Notes under the pieces: model-generated | What the model saw: the letters and a program-made list of their open reading frames with translations, nothing else | Told to the model about the DNA's origin: nothing | The model's database searches: none | Shown: positions 12,501 through 24,374 of the stretch, piece after piece | Layout: every line of letters starts with the position of its first letter | Position numbering within the stretch: position 1 is the first letter of the stretch | Origin: Channallabes apus | Taxonomy: Eukaryota > Chordata > Actinopteri > Siluriformes > Clariidae | Direction: 5' to 3' | DNA: 64,000 nucleotides | Assembly (NCBI GenBank): GCA_030522415.1 | Contig: CM060109.1 | Coordinates: 37,488,392-37,552,391, forward strand | Program-made: the position numbers and the translations under genes

Positions 12501-13325
12501 AACAGTGGCACTTCAGATTGTTTTATTTGCTGCCATAAAGTTATCAATACAGTTACATTTTTCAAAGTAAACCATTGTTTGAGCATTCAGTCATATTAGC
12601 TATTTAAAAATGAACTAGACTTTACAAAATAATACTTGAAATTCCCCCGTCTTGTGTGTCTGCATGTTGCACTTCATGGCATGGCTCCATAGAGGGCAGT
12701 ACACCTCAAACTGCCTTGAGAGACATCCACACACACCACGTTTCCAGCAGCAGACCCTACAGTGCAGCTGTCAGCCTCACACCTTCAAACATGTAGCCGT
12801 GAGGATTAAAGGATTACAGCACAGCTGACACGTATTACTGTCTATTTGTGCCTTAAAGTTGTGGAGAACGAAAGAGCAAGGGATGCTATGATGCAATAAA
12901 CTTTGTCTATCTATTTCCATATTTTTATTTATTTATGATGTTTCTTTTTTTAAATTATCCACATGTCAGATTATAGAGAGTCAATTCTGACACCACACAC
13001 TCCCACAGTGCTAAAAGGTCCACTTACTACCGCTTCCATGTTTCTTTCCTCATTATTTGGCCAAGTCTCCAGGACTGGGGTTTCCCGTAGACCTTAACAA
13101 TCCTCTCTGGAAAACCGGAGCACTTTATGGACATACAAGAGATCTGTTTGAGTTTTACAAGCTTGTACTTGCAGCGGTTTTGGGCTAAAATGTTGGCAAA
13201 ATCTTTTAGCGTTGACTGATTCAGCATGACAAAAGCAATAAGCCTGTAACTGATTCAGCCTTTTGGCTTTGTAAAATGTTAAGTGTTTGATAGTGTTCCC
13301 TTGCCAAGATTCAATGACTCTCTTG

Positions 13326-13326
13326 T

Positions 13327-13364
<38 letters not shown>
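13326..13364 (+). repeat. (GT)n microsatellite
   Basis: Perfect GT run about 470 bases before tanc1 exon A; another lies at 13629-13654, preceded by a short (TA)n. Confidence 0.95.
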
Positions 13365-13367
<3 letters not shown>

Positions 13368-13759
13368 TAGAGGACAGTAGAGCAATAGTGAAAAGAGAGA
13401 AAAATGAGAAGAACAGCAGCATAAAATTAAAAAAGTAAAAGACCATGCTGACACACAAGCCTCACACACACACACACATTCTAGCCAAATCATAGTAGCT
13501 TTTTGCATAGTTTGCATTCCAAGAGTTGTTTTGTGTGTGTGTGTGTGACGGGGAGATTCCAGTCTACACGTAATCAGCCTTGCTATCAGTGTGACTGATC
13601 TCTGAGTATGTGTGTATATATATATATGTATGTGTGTGTGTGTGTGTGTGTGTGTAAGAGGGGAGAGCAAACTCTGCCAAGCCTGGCCCACCAGTCAATT
13701 TTTTAATGCCTTGTCAAAAGTTTTAGCGAGCGTTCCATGAGCCGTCGCACTGCTGTTCT

Positions 13760-13761
<2 letters not shown>

Positions 13762-13796
<35 letters not shown>
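13762..13796 (+). repeat. (TC)n microsatellite at exon A acceptor
   Basis: Perfect CT run ending about 40 bases before the exon A splice acceptor. With the following CT-rich 40 bases it forms an unusually long polypyrimidine tract. Confidence 0.95.
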
Positions 13797-13800
<4 letters not shown>

Positions 13801-13833
13801 TCTCTCTCGTCCCGTCTCGTCTTCTCTGCATGA

Positions 13834-13947
<114 letters not shown>

Positions 13948-14100
13948 TGATTGATTGTATGATCATTTAAACCATAGTGACCTAGTGAGCAGCATTACAC
14001 ATTATACCTTATAAATACTGTGTGTGTAAATACTTGTTCAGTTTGTGTGTTCGAAATGCTTATGGCACCGCCTACTAACATCTGTTCTATGGTTTATTTT

Positions 14101-14126
14101 TGTGTGTGTGTGTGTGTGTGTGTGTT
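14101..14126 (+). repeat. (TG)n microsatellite
   Basis: Perfect TG run of about 26 bases, 190 bases after exon A. Confidence 0.9.
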
Positions 14127-15189
14127 TACAGTGTATGTTAGCCATGTTGAACTGTAGGTCTGGATGATATTTTGGTATAACATTGATATCCTGATATATT
14201 ACTTCACTCTAACGTCACACAATATATTGAGTATTTCTAAAACACTGGACTGTAACAATCAGAAATTTGGATATTATTTCTGAAAGTTTATTTATGAAAA
14301 TTTATTAAAAAGTATTTATTTTTTCCGCTTTTGTCGTTCGGTAAACAAACCGAAATGTTGTGATATTTAATGTAGATTGTAGAAATGTGAATTGTACGTG
14401 TCAGTCGTAATTCAAATCAGGTATTAATTACCGCGCTCCTTCTCATACTCTGCTAAACTCATTGACACGGACTTGTACTGAGGACAGGACATGTATCCCA
14501 ATAAATGAACATAAAATCCTGCTGGTAAAGATGTTCAACCAAGAGAAATGTATAAACATTGATTTGGTGGAGATTTCAGTATTTATTTCAGCGCTTTCCA
14601 GTTTTTCTGTAACATGAGAAGCTGTGTTTCTTAAATTTTTACATTTTTTTATTTTGGTCTTATCAACTCCGAGAGCAAGAAAAACAGAGGTTAGTGTGCA
14701 AAGTATTTTCATCTTCTATGATATACAGCAGACATTTGGTACACTGAAAAATGTTTGACATGTCATCTGTAATTAACAAAATAATGTAATTTCTGTGGTA
14801 TAAGAAGAATAAAACACAACAGGGTCGGGCATTAGAGGGAAATATAACTTCACAGAGGTAACAACATATTCTGGTTTGTTTTATTCTGTATATTTTCTTG
14901 CAGTATTGCTAACCCGGACTGAAGAGTACTGTTGTTATAGACGTCTGACAACAATACAATACCGGCAAAAAAAAATAAAAAATCTATTCTTTCACTTGGC
15001 AAAAGGCTGTTTGTTCTGGGTGATAGGAATCTTTCCTCTATAAGGACCATCCTGACACTGGGACCTTGGCTGATGTTGATGTTAAATCTATCTTAAAACT
15101 CATGTGCTTTACACACGGGTGCATTATACACTCAAGCATTAATCCCAAAAGTCGTGTCAATTACACACACATTCATTAGTGTAAGAGCC

Positions 15190-15900
15190 ATATCGTACTT
15201 GTTATGAATTTGTTGTTGTGTTTATTTTATTTGTTATTTCCTTTATTCTCCCTTGTTCTATTCATTAGTAAAGCATTAAGTTTGTTACATAAGCCATAAG
15301 CTTTAAATTTCTAAGTTATGCATCCATTTTGACAATCGTAAGTTGGTCTGTGATGTCATTCTACTATTACATGCATTTGTATGACTGTCGTATGATAGAG
15401 AGTTCAGTTTAGATGCGGAAGGCTACGGAAACACAAGCTTTTGACCGTCAGCTAACGTGAGCTCCCGGTAAGCTAAGAATGTAAGATACAACGACTAGGT
15501 TGTTGTAACCGTAAGCTCCCGTAAGTAGGTATATACAACAAGAGTGTTGTTATATACGTAAGCTAAGACTGTAATTTACAAGATACAGTAAATAGGTTGC
15601 TGTAAAAGTCAGAGATTTGCAAGATGCAGCAATTGGTGTCTGTAATCACAGTGGATTTACTCAAGACGACTGTATGAAGTGTTGATTCTTTGATGCTGAC
15701 AAAATAAACTACAAGAGACAAAGAGATCGGACTTCTGTCGTGTGAGTGAAACTTTGAGACAAAGCTACGCGTCAAAACTAGTGAAATAAAATGACCGCAT
15801 CTACAATTAGTGTAATGAAATTAAACATGGAGGAAAATATTGATCTGGAGGACACCTTATTGCTTGGAGAGACTGTTCTGTTGGAGTTTTAAGACTAATT
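15190..15900 (+). mobile_element. Possible LTR plus start of a gag-like frame
   Basis: The segment looks like a long terminal repeat and leader. It has a U3-like part containing an imperfect direct repeat (units near 15468 and 15558, both starting GTAAGCTAAGA and ending GGTTG-TGTAA), an AATAAA signal near 15702, and after it a short open frame at 15791-15889 beginning MTASTISVMKLNMEENIDLE. A truncated SINE interrupts the sequence from about 15920. No second LTR, protease or reverse transcriptase is seen nearby. This could equally be unique sequence with a chance frame. Confidence 0.35.
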
Positions 15901-15919
15901 TGCAGAGTTTTAAACTAGT

Positions 15920-16100
15920 CCGGGTTCGATTCCCATCCCTGTGTGCATGGAGTTTACATGTTCTCCCCGTGCTTGGTGGGTTTCCTACGGGTACTCCAGT
16001 TTCCTCCAAGATATGCAGATTAGGCTAATTGGCGTTCCCAAATTGCCCGTAATGTGTGTGTCTGTGTGTGTGCCCTGTGATGGATTGGCACCTTGACCGA
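15920..16100 (+). repeat. SINE family S1, truncated copy
   Basis: Begins at the B-box region (CCGGGTTCGATTCCC) and continues GTGTGCATGGAGTTTACATG, GGCTAATTGGCGTTCCC and GATGGATTGGCACCTTGACC, then ends. Head and tail are both missing. Confidence 0.85.
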
Positions 16101-18295
16101 CTGAAGCAAACCCAGATTATAAATATACAGTGGCATGCATGATGGGTGCAGCGCTTCATGTGCTACCTGACGTGCCCATCTGAACTCATCAGAACACGTG
16201 AGTGTTTTCCATTCTCTATACTCCCTAGCAAACTGAAGCTTTTATATCTTGATTAGTTCCAATAATTAGTAGTTTCTTATGGCAACACAGCTGTTTAGCC
16301 CCAAGCCTGTGAATTCTCGTCACGCTGTGCATGTGGTAACGCAACCGTGCTCTACCTCCAGGTTTTAATAATGTGTTGGACATTTACTTGTACTGTACAG
16401 CCCATTGGCAGTCGTTTCAAACCTACAGTATTTATTTATGTTCGTTGTTTGATGTATGTCAATTTGACCCTCCTCAAATGCATACCTTTTTACCTGGGAG
16501 TTTATGCAAATTAATATTTTTAATAGACAAAAAAAAGCTAAAGAAACGTAATGAATTATTGCACGTGTGCCTTTACAGCAAAACTGTAAATCTATACTGT
16601 TTGCAACATACTGTATATACTGTACTGTAGAGTCTCTGCTCTTATTCTGTCATACATTAGCCTGTGGTATGACACAACCTAGTCTTAGATTATGATGCAT
16701 CGAATCAATCTCATCGAGATGTTTTCTACAGATGATATCTCACAAATGTATAAGAAATACCTTTTTAACACCATCTCACTATCATTTTTCTAACCTTATT
16801 TTTTTCCATCTAACTTTAGTGTGTCTGGCGTAACTGACGTTATTAATATTGAAACTAAACTTTGGTCATTTTGAGAACACGCCTACTAATACAAACACAG
16901 ATTGGTGTATTCACTTTTATAGTTTCACTACGCAATCTGAATTGTGTTCGTGTTAAACTGGTTATTCTTTTTCTACCGGGTGTTTCTATACAGTACATGC
17001 GTGTTCATGTGTTTTTGTTTCTGCTTGTGTGTATGTGATTGATTTCATCCTGTGCTGGTTATTCTAGACAAAATTGCTTTTGCATGTTTCAGGGTTGTTA
17101 CTGTGAACCTAGGACGCTTTGTTTGTATTCATACATGGGTAATTGGATTTAAATAATTGTAATGGAGAATAATGTATGGTTAGCGTTTGGGGGGGGGGGC
17201 AGGGTGTAATTGTCTATGCGTCGTCGTGCCTCGCGCTTGTGTCTCTAATATGTTTATTATGCTCGGTAGAGCAGGGCGTCGCTCAGATGGGGTTAAATGG
17301 AGAGCTGTGTTATGTTTAGCGAAGGCAATGCGAGGCGTTCAGCTCTCCATGGCTCCCTGGGTCTGTATCAAGTGTTTGAGTTGGTCTTCATAACGGCAGC
17401 ACCGGGAGTTCATATATCATCGATGAAGAAGGATCAGCACAGAAAGCGTTTTTTTTTTCCCCACAGTCACTCATCTGTTAGCTAATGAGCTGTTTAGGAG
17501 TTGGATTACAGATGCAAAGTGATGAAGTGCGTCGTTATTTCCAAGCAATGAAAATATGACCGTTTAAGTGTATTGCACAAAAAAAAAATAATAATAATAA
17601 TGTGCGTTTGTGTACAGCTGTGAAGTGCAATTTCTCTGTCTGCATTTTGGGAAGTGTTTTCAGGCAATGAGGCGCCAGTGCAGCGTCAGTCTGTGCCAAC
17701 TCCATCACTGGCACGGCCGTATCATACCGCTGACGTGATGTCAGCACCTCAGGGCAGTTGAGGTGGTTGATCAGTGGACTGTGTGTCATCTGAGACTTTG
17801 CTACTGTGTATGTGCGCGCGCGCGTGCGTGTGTGTGTGTGTATGGAATGCATTCGGACTATGAGAATAGTTGCGGGACCGGTCGGTGATTTTTAGCATGG
17901 CCGAATATAGACCGTCCTGCTATATTTTGCTGCATTCCTTCCATTTCTACCGCACCCCTCTTGCTCTCTGTTTGCCCTCACACATCGAAGATATTCGAGA
18001 CGGTCACACACACACACCCCCACACCCACAACCACCAACATGTTTACACTGAGGTCTCCCCTGCTGTTTTAGCCTTGTGTGTGTGTGATTCAGATGCATC
18101 TGCAAAGGCCCCTGGCTACAGTTTCACGCTCAAACAAATCAACCCTTGACATAAGTGTACTTTACAGCACGCGCACACACACACATGCACACACAAGTAT
18201 TTCACTTGATACACTTAAAAATGAAGCAAACATTTTGCATTCAGCTTTTAAAGTTATTTCAATCTAATCCTAGTTTCCTCGTTGCTAAAAGTCCA

Positions 18296-18480
18296 TCTGT
18301 TCATCCGTTACTTATAGCGCTCATCCCGCGTACGATAGCAGGGGACCTGGACCTCATCCCAGAGAGCTCAGGACACAAGGTGGGGTGCATCCTGTGTAGG
18401 CGGTCGACTCATCACAGGGCACAAGCGCGCGCACTCACACACCCTGTCGTACACTTTGGGACCATTTGGGAACACCAGTC
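18296..18480 (-). repeat. SINE family S1, diverged copy
   Basis: Reverse-oriented and diverged: CAGGGGACCTGGACCTCATC, then CCCAGAGAGCTCAGG, GGTGGGGTGCATCCTG and CATCACAGGGCACA follow the order of the S1 3' part. Confidence 0.65.
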
Positions 18481-18553
18481 AGCCTACACCCATATATTTG
18501 GAGTGTGTACAGAGAGATGTGCACAGAGAGAGTGTGTGTGTAGTGATGCACAC

Positions 18554-18555
<2 letters not shown>

Positions 18556-18617
<62 letters not shown>
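18556..18617 (+). repeat. (CA)n microsatellite
   Basis: Perfect CA run of about 60 bases, the longest CA tract in the window. Confidence 0.95.
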
Positions 18618-18618
<1 letters not shown>

Positions 18619-20029
18619 CACAGTTTGTGTTTAAACTATACAGTAGAACTATAGATCACTTTCAGACATTTTGAATCTGGTGAACTTACTGTATGAACAA
18701 CTTGGATTAGAATGTGCATAAGCATTGCTCTGCAAGGTGTTTAAATTTCTTCCCGTAGTGCAGCCAGCATAGGCGGTTTTCTACAGTACAGCACATTGTG
18801 TGTGTGTGTGCACAACTGTAACGTGAGAAGACACAATTCCTTTTCCTTGCTTCCTTTTTTCTCACTCTCCAGGGTCTACTCTTTACAAGTTAATTAAAGT
18901 TAAGTATTATGGTCTCAAAACAACAAAGCGATTTATAAACTGTATTCATTTAAACTGTACCTACCTAAATGTAGAGGTTTATTTTTGCTATCACTTTTAT
19001 ATTATTCCTACTACTACTACTAATAATCAATTATCATCATCATTATTATTATATGTTTTCGTGAAGTTCTTTGTGGAAATATATGTAAACAAGGGAAAGC
19101 TAAAACAAATATTTTTTAGGCCAGCTTTTTTAAATATATTTTTTTAAACCCATCAGTCCATCCACATAAAAGCAAGCACGCGGCACCAGCAGGGACGCTT
19201 CCACCAGTCTTGTTATTAATGTTTGTGCCCAAAATCCCATTACAGGACAATTTGAGCAGGAAGGAAGCTATTCAGACATTTCACCTTGCTGTGACCTTGA
19301 CCTTGGTTGGATCGGTTCCAAAAAGTTAACCAGTTCATCTGCTGATTAAAGTAATCACTCCAAATAAATCTTAAAACTTACACCTAATCATTCTCGAGAT
19401 ATTATACTCGCAAGAATCTTATACACCAACATTATCAATTCACTCACCTAGTGGTGGAGGCAGAACAAATAGTTTATAATTTGGCTGCATTAAACATTTA
19501 AACTCTTAAATTTTTTAATATTTTGTAATCCATTTTTAAAAATCTAAACTTTCTTTTATAAATAGTTGTCTGATCATGTAGACACGGGTGAGAAAGTAAA
19601 TGGCACGGTGTGTGTGGGAGCTGTATATCTGCAACACGTTGAGGGGATCAGGTGTGTCTCCTGCTGTTAAAGCTGGACAGAATGAGGGAAAAGCAGCCCA
19701 TGGCGTTCCCAAGCTGTTATCCTGTTCCTGGGAATCACCACCACTCACCACGGATTCCTCATGCCTCATCTCCAGCACCTGCTATTACTGAAGGAATTCT
19801 TAGCCTGGAGAGCGAACGATGTGGAATACGTTTACATAGCTCAGTAATAGCATTCAATAATGCCCTATTAGGCTCAGTGTAAATATTCAGTAATGACGCC
19901 TAATTTCCTGAGTGGGTTTGGTGGGGTGCCAGACACCCAGGTGTTTGACTACTTACTGAAAGAGCTGAAGACGTTCATTCCCTCCATCATTTAGAAGCTG
20001 GTACTTGGTCACAGAGGAAGGCAGATACA

Positions 20030-20560
20030 CTAGCGTTTAAAAGTTTTAGATCACTTTCTAACACCATGATTGTTCCTGATGTTTATTTCTCTCTACATTG
20101 TAAAGGAATGCTGAAGGCGTCCAAAAATACATTAATCTCCTTTGAACAGTTGATATTGAGATGTTTCTGCTACTTCTGCTCTGTAAAGACTTCATAACGC
20201 CTCTAATCTGAGCTGCTGTTAATTGGTTAATTTCAGGCTGATAACTCTAAATGAACTTCTCGTCTGCGGCAGAGGTAGGTTTTGGTCTCGTCCTCCTGGG
20301 ACGGCCTTCATGAGAGCCAGTTTCATTATGGTGCTGGACGGATTTTGCAAATGCACTTGACACAATACTGTTCTTGCAAGAACTATTACAGAAAGGCCGA
20401 CCTCTGTGTCTTAAAATAACAACTAACTGTTTTTGTTGTTGTTACGTAATTACCTAATTCCATATGTGTTATTTTATAGTTTTGAAATCTCCATTATTGT
20501 TGTTTATGCATATATTATTGTATATGCAGAGATTATGTAGTCTTTATGATTATAACCATC
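20030..20560 (-). pseudogene. Tc1-like transposon relic, N-terminal part (family T2, copy 1)
   Basis: On the minus strand, around 20294-20340, a frame reads VQHHNETGSHEGRPRRTRPK, followed by AADE-type sequence. This recalls the Tc1 transposase segment VRRHKETGSHEDR-R-GRPKVTSAAED. Stops interrupt it. The terminal segment near 20035 (AGTTTTAGATCACTTTCTAA) resembles the ends of a widespread fish Tc1 family. A related copy is at 37650-37960. Confidence 0.7.
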
Positions 20561-20604
20561 ATCACTGATAAATACAATATATACACACAATAATAACATA
20601 TTTG

Positions 20605-20807
20605 CTACGAGGAGTCAAAAATTATCCGCACTCTGGCGGTAGAATTTATTTTAATTAACTTTTAGAAATGAGAAATGCATAATTTTTCAATATAATCTCA
20701 TTCCTTTTCAATATTCCTCCATTAAAGAATGTTTTAGCCTGAGCTGTGAGTCACAAATGCGCCACCGTCTTCACCTGAATCAAATCTTCATAGGGCTGCT
20801 TTCAGAA
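20605..20807 (-). pseudogene. mariner-like transposon relic, 3' arm
   Basis: Read on the minus strand, this piece continues the transposase of the other arm (23700-24105) after the SINE/L2 insertion. Conceptual translation shows LKAAL, then WRNIEKE-DYIEKL with in-frame stops, recalling the mariner C-terminus (W-KCI---GDYVEK). Beyond it lies GAGGAGTCAAAAATTATCCG (about 20612), a likely terminal inverted repeat. It is heavily decayed. Confidence 0.6.
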
Positions 20808-20997
20808 GACATTTACATTTAGGCATTTGGCAGTCGCCCTTATCCAGAGCGACCTACATTTGCATTTTATTATACATGTGAGCAGTTGAGGGTTAAGGGC
20901 TCAAGGGCCCAGCAGGGACAATTTGGCAGTCGTGGAATTTGAACCTGGGACTTTCCGAACCATAGTCCAAAGCATTAACCACTGAGCTACCCCAGGC
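20808..20997 (-). repeat. tRNA-headed SINE, family S2 (copy 1)
   Basis: On the minus strand it reads GGGGTAGCTCAGTGGTTAAT (A-box-like) followed by GTTCAAATTCC (B-box-like), then the body. On the plus strand its far end is ACATTTAGGCATTTGGCAG. A second, better-preserved copy is at 53775-53975. The tRNA-like end abuts the truncated 5' end of the L2. Confidence 0.8.
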
Positions 20998-21000
20998 CCA

Positions 21001-22914
21001 GACCAAACAGGTGAAGAACCAAGACAGGCTCTAAAAACTGCTAGGACCGAGCATCTTAGCCAACTGATAGCAAGAAACCAAAACAATCCCAGGTTCTTAT
21101 TTAGTACAGTGGCTCGCTTAACAAAACCTAAGATGCCCGCAGAGAGTATCCCATCACAGTTTAGAAGTGAAGACTTTATGGACTTCTTTAATGAAAAAAT
21201 CAATAATATCAGGAAGAAAATAATGGAGGTTCAACCTCTAATAGTATCTCACGATCCAGTTCAGCCTATAGCTTCACATTTAGATTTTCACTGCTTTACA
21301 GGTATAGGACAGGAAGAGCTGTATAAACTCATCACCTCGGCTAAATCAACAACGTGCCTGTTAGACCCAATCCCAACCAGATTTTTAAAAGAAGTGATGC
21401 TTACGGTTGGAGAGCCACTCCTAAACATTATTAATTCTTCATTACATCTAGGTCACGTCCCTAAACCTTTCAAGTTAGCAGTTATTAAGCCGCTTCTTAA
21501 AAAATCTAATTTGGACGCGAATGAAATAAAAAATTACAGACCGATCTCAAACCTCCCGTTCATATCAAAAATACTAGAAAAAGTAGTATCAGCTCAAATT
21601 TGCACATTCTTGCAGGATAACAACATCCTTGAAGAATTTCAGTCAGGTTTCAGGCCCCATCATAGCACAGAAACTGCACTAGTTAAGATTACAAATGACT
21701 TGTTTTTAGCTTCAGACCAAGGCTGCATCTCATTGCTAGTCCTGCTCGATCTTAGTGCTGCATTCGACACTATAGATCATAATATTCTCATAGATCGCTT
21801 ACAAAATTATATAGTCATTCAGGGACAGGCACTAAAATGGTTTAGATCTTACCTGTCTGATCGCTACCATTTTGTAGATCTAAATGGAGAACCGTCTGGT
21901 ATAATGCCAGTGAAATATGGGGTCCCACAAGGGTCAGTTTTAGGACCTCTGTTGTTCTCAATATACATGCTTCCCTTGGGTAACATCATTAGAAGACATG
22001 GGATTAGTTTCCATTGTTATGCTGATGATACCCAATTATATATCTCAACTAAACCAGACGAAATACCTAAGTTGTCTAGATTAACTGAGTGTGTCCAGGA
22101 CATAAAAGATTGGATGACCAATAACTTTCTTTTACTAACTTCAGATAAGACAGAGATATTACTTATTGGCCCAAAAACCAGCACACAACAGCTTTCACAA
22201 TTCAGCTTGCGCTTAGAAGGATGTACTGTTATTACCAGCTCAGCAGTAAAAGATCTGGGAGTAATATTAGACAGTAACTTGTCTTTTGAAAATCACATTT
22301 CAAATATCACAAAAACAGCCTTTTTCCATCTTCGAAATATTGCTAAACTTAGGAACATCTTATCCGTATCTGATGCAGAAAAACTAGTTCATGCATTCAT
22401 GACCTCCAGACTGGACTATTGTAATGCATTACTAGGTGGTTGTCCTGCATCCTCAATAAACAAGCTTCAGTTAATCCAAAATGCAGCTGCCAGGGTTCTC
22501 ACTAGATCCAGAAAATATGATCATATAACCCCAATATTATCATCCCTGCACTGGCTACCTGTTCAGTTTAGAATAAATTACAAAATAGTATTACTTACAT
22601 ACAAGGCCTTAAATGATTTAGCTCCCACATACCTAACCAGTCTTCTGATACGCTACAATCCACCACGCGCCTTAAGATCACAAAACTCCGGACTTCTGGT
22701 AGTTCCCAGAATTTCAAAATCTACAAAAGGGGGTAGGGCTTTTTCATATTTAGCTCCAAAGCTTTGGAATAGCCTTCCAGACAGTGTTCGGGGAGCAGAC
22801 ACGGTTTCTCAGTTCAAAAGTAGACTCAAGACGCATCTTTTTAATCTGGCATATACACAACTCATCCCAGTACTCATACTCCAGTACACCTATACCGAAT
22901 GGCAACTACGCTAA
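21001..22914 (+). CDS. L2 reverse transcriptase domain (ORF2 fragment)
   Basis: An uninterrupted frame of about 637 codons (601 from the Met at 21109). Reverse-transcriptase motifs appear in order, counted from that Met: NYRPIS (about 142), SGFR (about 179), [13 protein letters not shown] (about 211), [14 protein letters not shown] (about 270) and the catalytic YADD (about 304). The C-terminal part ([33 protein letters not shown]) is the conserved L2/CR1 tail. There is no RNase H domain, as expected for L2. The frame is intact over this length, so insertion was probably fairly recent. The apurinic endonuclease domain that should precede it is absent. Confidence 0.9.
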   Translation, partial: DQTGEEPRQALKTARTEHLSQLIARNQNNPRFLFSTVARLTKPKMPAESIPSQFRSEDFMDFFNEKINNIRKKIMEVQPLIVSHDPVQPIASHLDFHCFTGIGQEELYKLITSAKSTTCLLDPIPTRFLKEVMLTVGEPLLNIINSSLHLGHVPKPFKLAVIKPLLKKSNLDANEIKNYRPISNLPFISKILEKVVSAQICTFLQDNNILEEFQSGFRPHHSTETALVKITNDLFLASDQGCISLLVLLDLSAAFDTIDHNILIDRLQNYIVIQGQALKWFRSYLSDRYHFVDLNGEPSGIMPVKYGVPQGSVLGPLLFSIYMLPLGNIIRRHGISFHCYADDTQLYISTKPDEIPKLSRLTECVQDIKDWMTNNFLLLTSDKTEILLIGPKTSTQQLSQFSLRLEGCTVITSSAVKDLGVILDSNLSFENHISNITKTAFFHLRNIAKLRNILSVSDAEKLVHAFMTSRLDYCNALLGGCPASSINKLQLIQNAAARVLTRSRKYDHITPILSSLHWLPVQFRINYKIVLLTYKALNDLAPTYLTSLLIRYNPPRALRSQNSGLLVVPRISKSTKGGRAFSYLAPKLWNSLPDSVRGADTVSQFKSRLKTHLFNLAYTQLIPVLILQYTYTEWQLR

Positions 22915-23506
22915 TTCTCCCCATCTGTTCTGTATTTCTCTACCCATCCCGAGGCATCGGGAGATTTTGCCAGCTTCAGTAGACAAAGGCCGACCCTGCG
23001 AGGTTCCTGAGGCATCCAGAGAAGGACCAGCTCCAGCTGGATTCAGCTTTATGATGGTTGGAGCTACACATGCTGCTCCTGTGCTTCCAGTGATCCAGAC
23101 CTCATCTGCCCTCTGCACCTACTGACTCGTCCCTATGCTGAACTGGTCTTCATGACAATTTAAATAATTTCTGTCATATTGAATTTTCACCTGCACAACA
23201 CACAAGATGTTACATCATTTCTATCTGTTATCGCCCAAATGAGGATGGGTTCCCTGTTGAGTCTGGTTCCTCTCAAGGTTTCTTCCTAATGCCATCTCAG
23301 GGAGTTTTTCCTTGCCACCGTCGCCGTCACCCTTGGCTTGCTCATCAGAGACATTTCATTCATTCATCTCATTATTATCTGCACATTTTTCTCACACATC
23401 CACACTTCCAATTATTTTCTTTTCTATAATTATTATTATTATTTGTTTTTATTTATTTATTTTCTATTATAATTTTATTTATTTATTTATTACTTTATAT
23501 ATAATT

Positions 23507-23512
<6 letters not shown>

Positions 23513-23572
<60 letters not shown>
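23513..23572 (+). repeat. (TA)n microsatellite within the L2 3' region
   Basis: Perfect TA run of about 58 bases inside the 3' untranslated part of the L2. Confidence 0.95.
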
Positions 23573-23575
<3 letters not shown>

Positions 23576-23699
23576 TTATTTATTTATTTATTTTTATTTG
23601 TTAAATTTCTTAAATTTTTGTGAAGCTGCTTTGAGACAATGACCATTGTTAAAAGCGCTATATATAAAAAAAAAATAATAAAATTGAAATTGAAAAAAG

Positions 23700-24105
23700 T
23701 CCAATGGGGCCAAGATCAGGACTACAGGGAGGATGCTTTAACACCTCAAATTTTTTATTTATTTTCTGGCCGAGTGTCAGCAGTGTGGACAGAAGTGCGT
23801 CGTGTGCATTGTCATGCAAGTTCGCAACGCCCTTCGATAGCAGTACTCTGTGTTTAGACTTCAGCTCTTCAATAAGCGTCTCACTGTGCTGTCTCAAAGC
23901 GCTGTTTATTGTTGAACCTTTTTTCATGATAATGTTCCAATATTGGCCTTTGAGAATCTCAGAAACCAAATTTTTGACTCAGCAGTGGTATTCCCTAATG
24001 GCAGTGGCCTCTTTCAGCAGAATAATGTGCCCCTTCCACACTGCAAAAACTGTTCAGGAGTAGTTTGAGGATCAAGACAGAGAGTTGCTGGCCTCCAATG
24101 TTGTG
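23700..24105 (-). pseudogene. mariner-like transposase relic, central arm
   Basis: On the minus strand the translation contains QYWNIIMKKGSTINSAL (23900s), KGVANLHDNAHDALLSTL and FEVLKHPPCSPDLGPI. These match mariner transposase landmarks (ILEHY, LLHDNARPH, HPPYSPDLAPSD); HDNA carries a catalytic Asp, while the SPDLAPSD Asp position is degraded to PIG near the break. The frame has stops and shifts. It is cut at 23699 by the L2 tail and resumes at 20605-20807. Confidence 0.72.
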
Positions 24106-24374
24106 TATGTATAATAGCAAATATGCTCATTTAAAATGCACTTCTAGTAATATTTGCTCTTAAATACTTTTTTTTTTTTTAAGTTTTCTGCTCCGAAGTA
24201 ATCCAAGCAGCATCTGTAGAATTCATATTAGGCTACCAAACTTAACACAGACAGTCAAACTCAATAACGGCCTGTTAAACCAGACCACAGTCTGTCTGTC
24301 TGCTGCATTCTCTGGGTTAGATGCTTTTGTGTCAGGACTTTCATTCTTCACCCTCATAGCTATATAACTGTTTC

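Larger units (their letters stand above)
20998..23698 (+). mobile_element. L2-clade LINE, 5'-truncated
   Basis: A non-LTR retrotransposon of about 2.7 kb. The coding frame is open from about 21001, before the first Met at 21109, and runs to the stop at 22912-22914; the endonuclease part is missing, so this is a 5' truncation. The 3' untranslated part has the fish L2 landmarks: CTCAAGGTTTCTTCC (near 23273), GGGAGTTTTTCCTTGCC, then GTGAAGCTGCTTTGAGACAA (about 23620) and an A/T-rich tail ending near 23698. A long (TA)n (23513-23572) has grown inside the 3' part. It inserted into, or beside, a SINE within a mariner relic. Confidence 0.88.

Noticed and set aside
18155..18634. A 159-codon frame rich in Thr-His
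   Set aside because: Half of it is the (CA)n microsatellite and part is a reversed SINE copy.
21109..22914. A 601-codon frame as a host gene
   Set aside because: It is an L2 reverse transcriptase ([15 protein letters not shown]2-type 3' tail).
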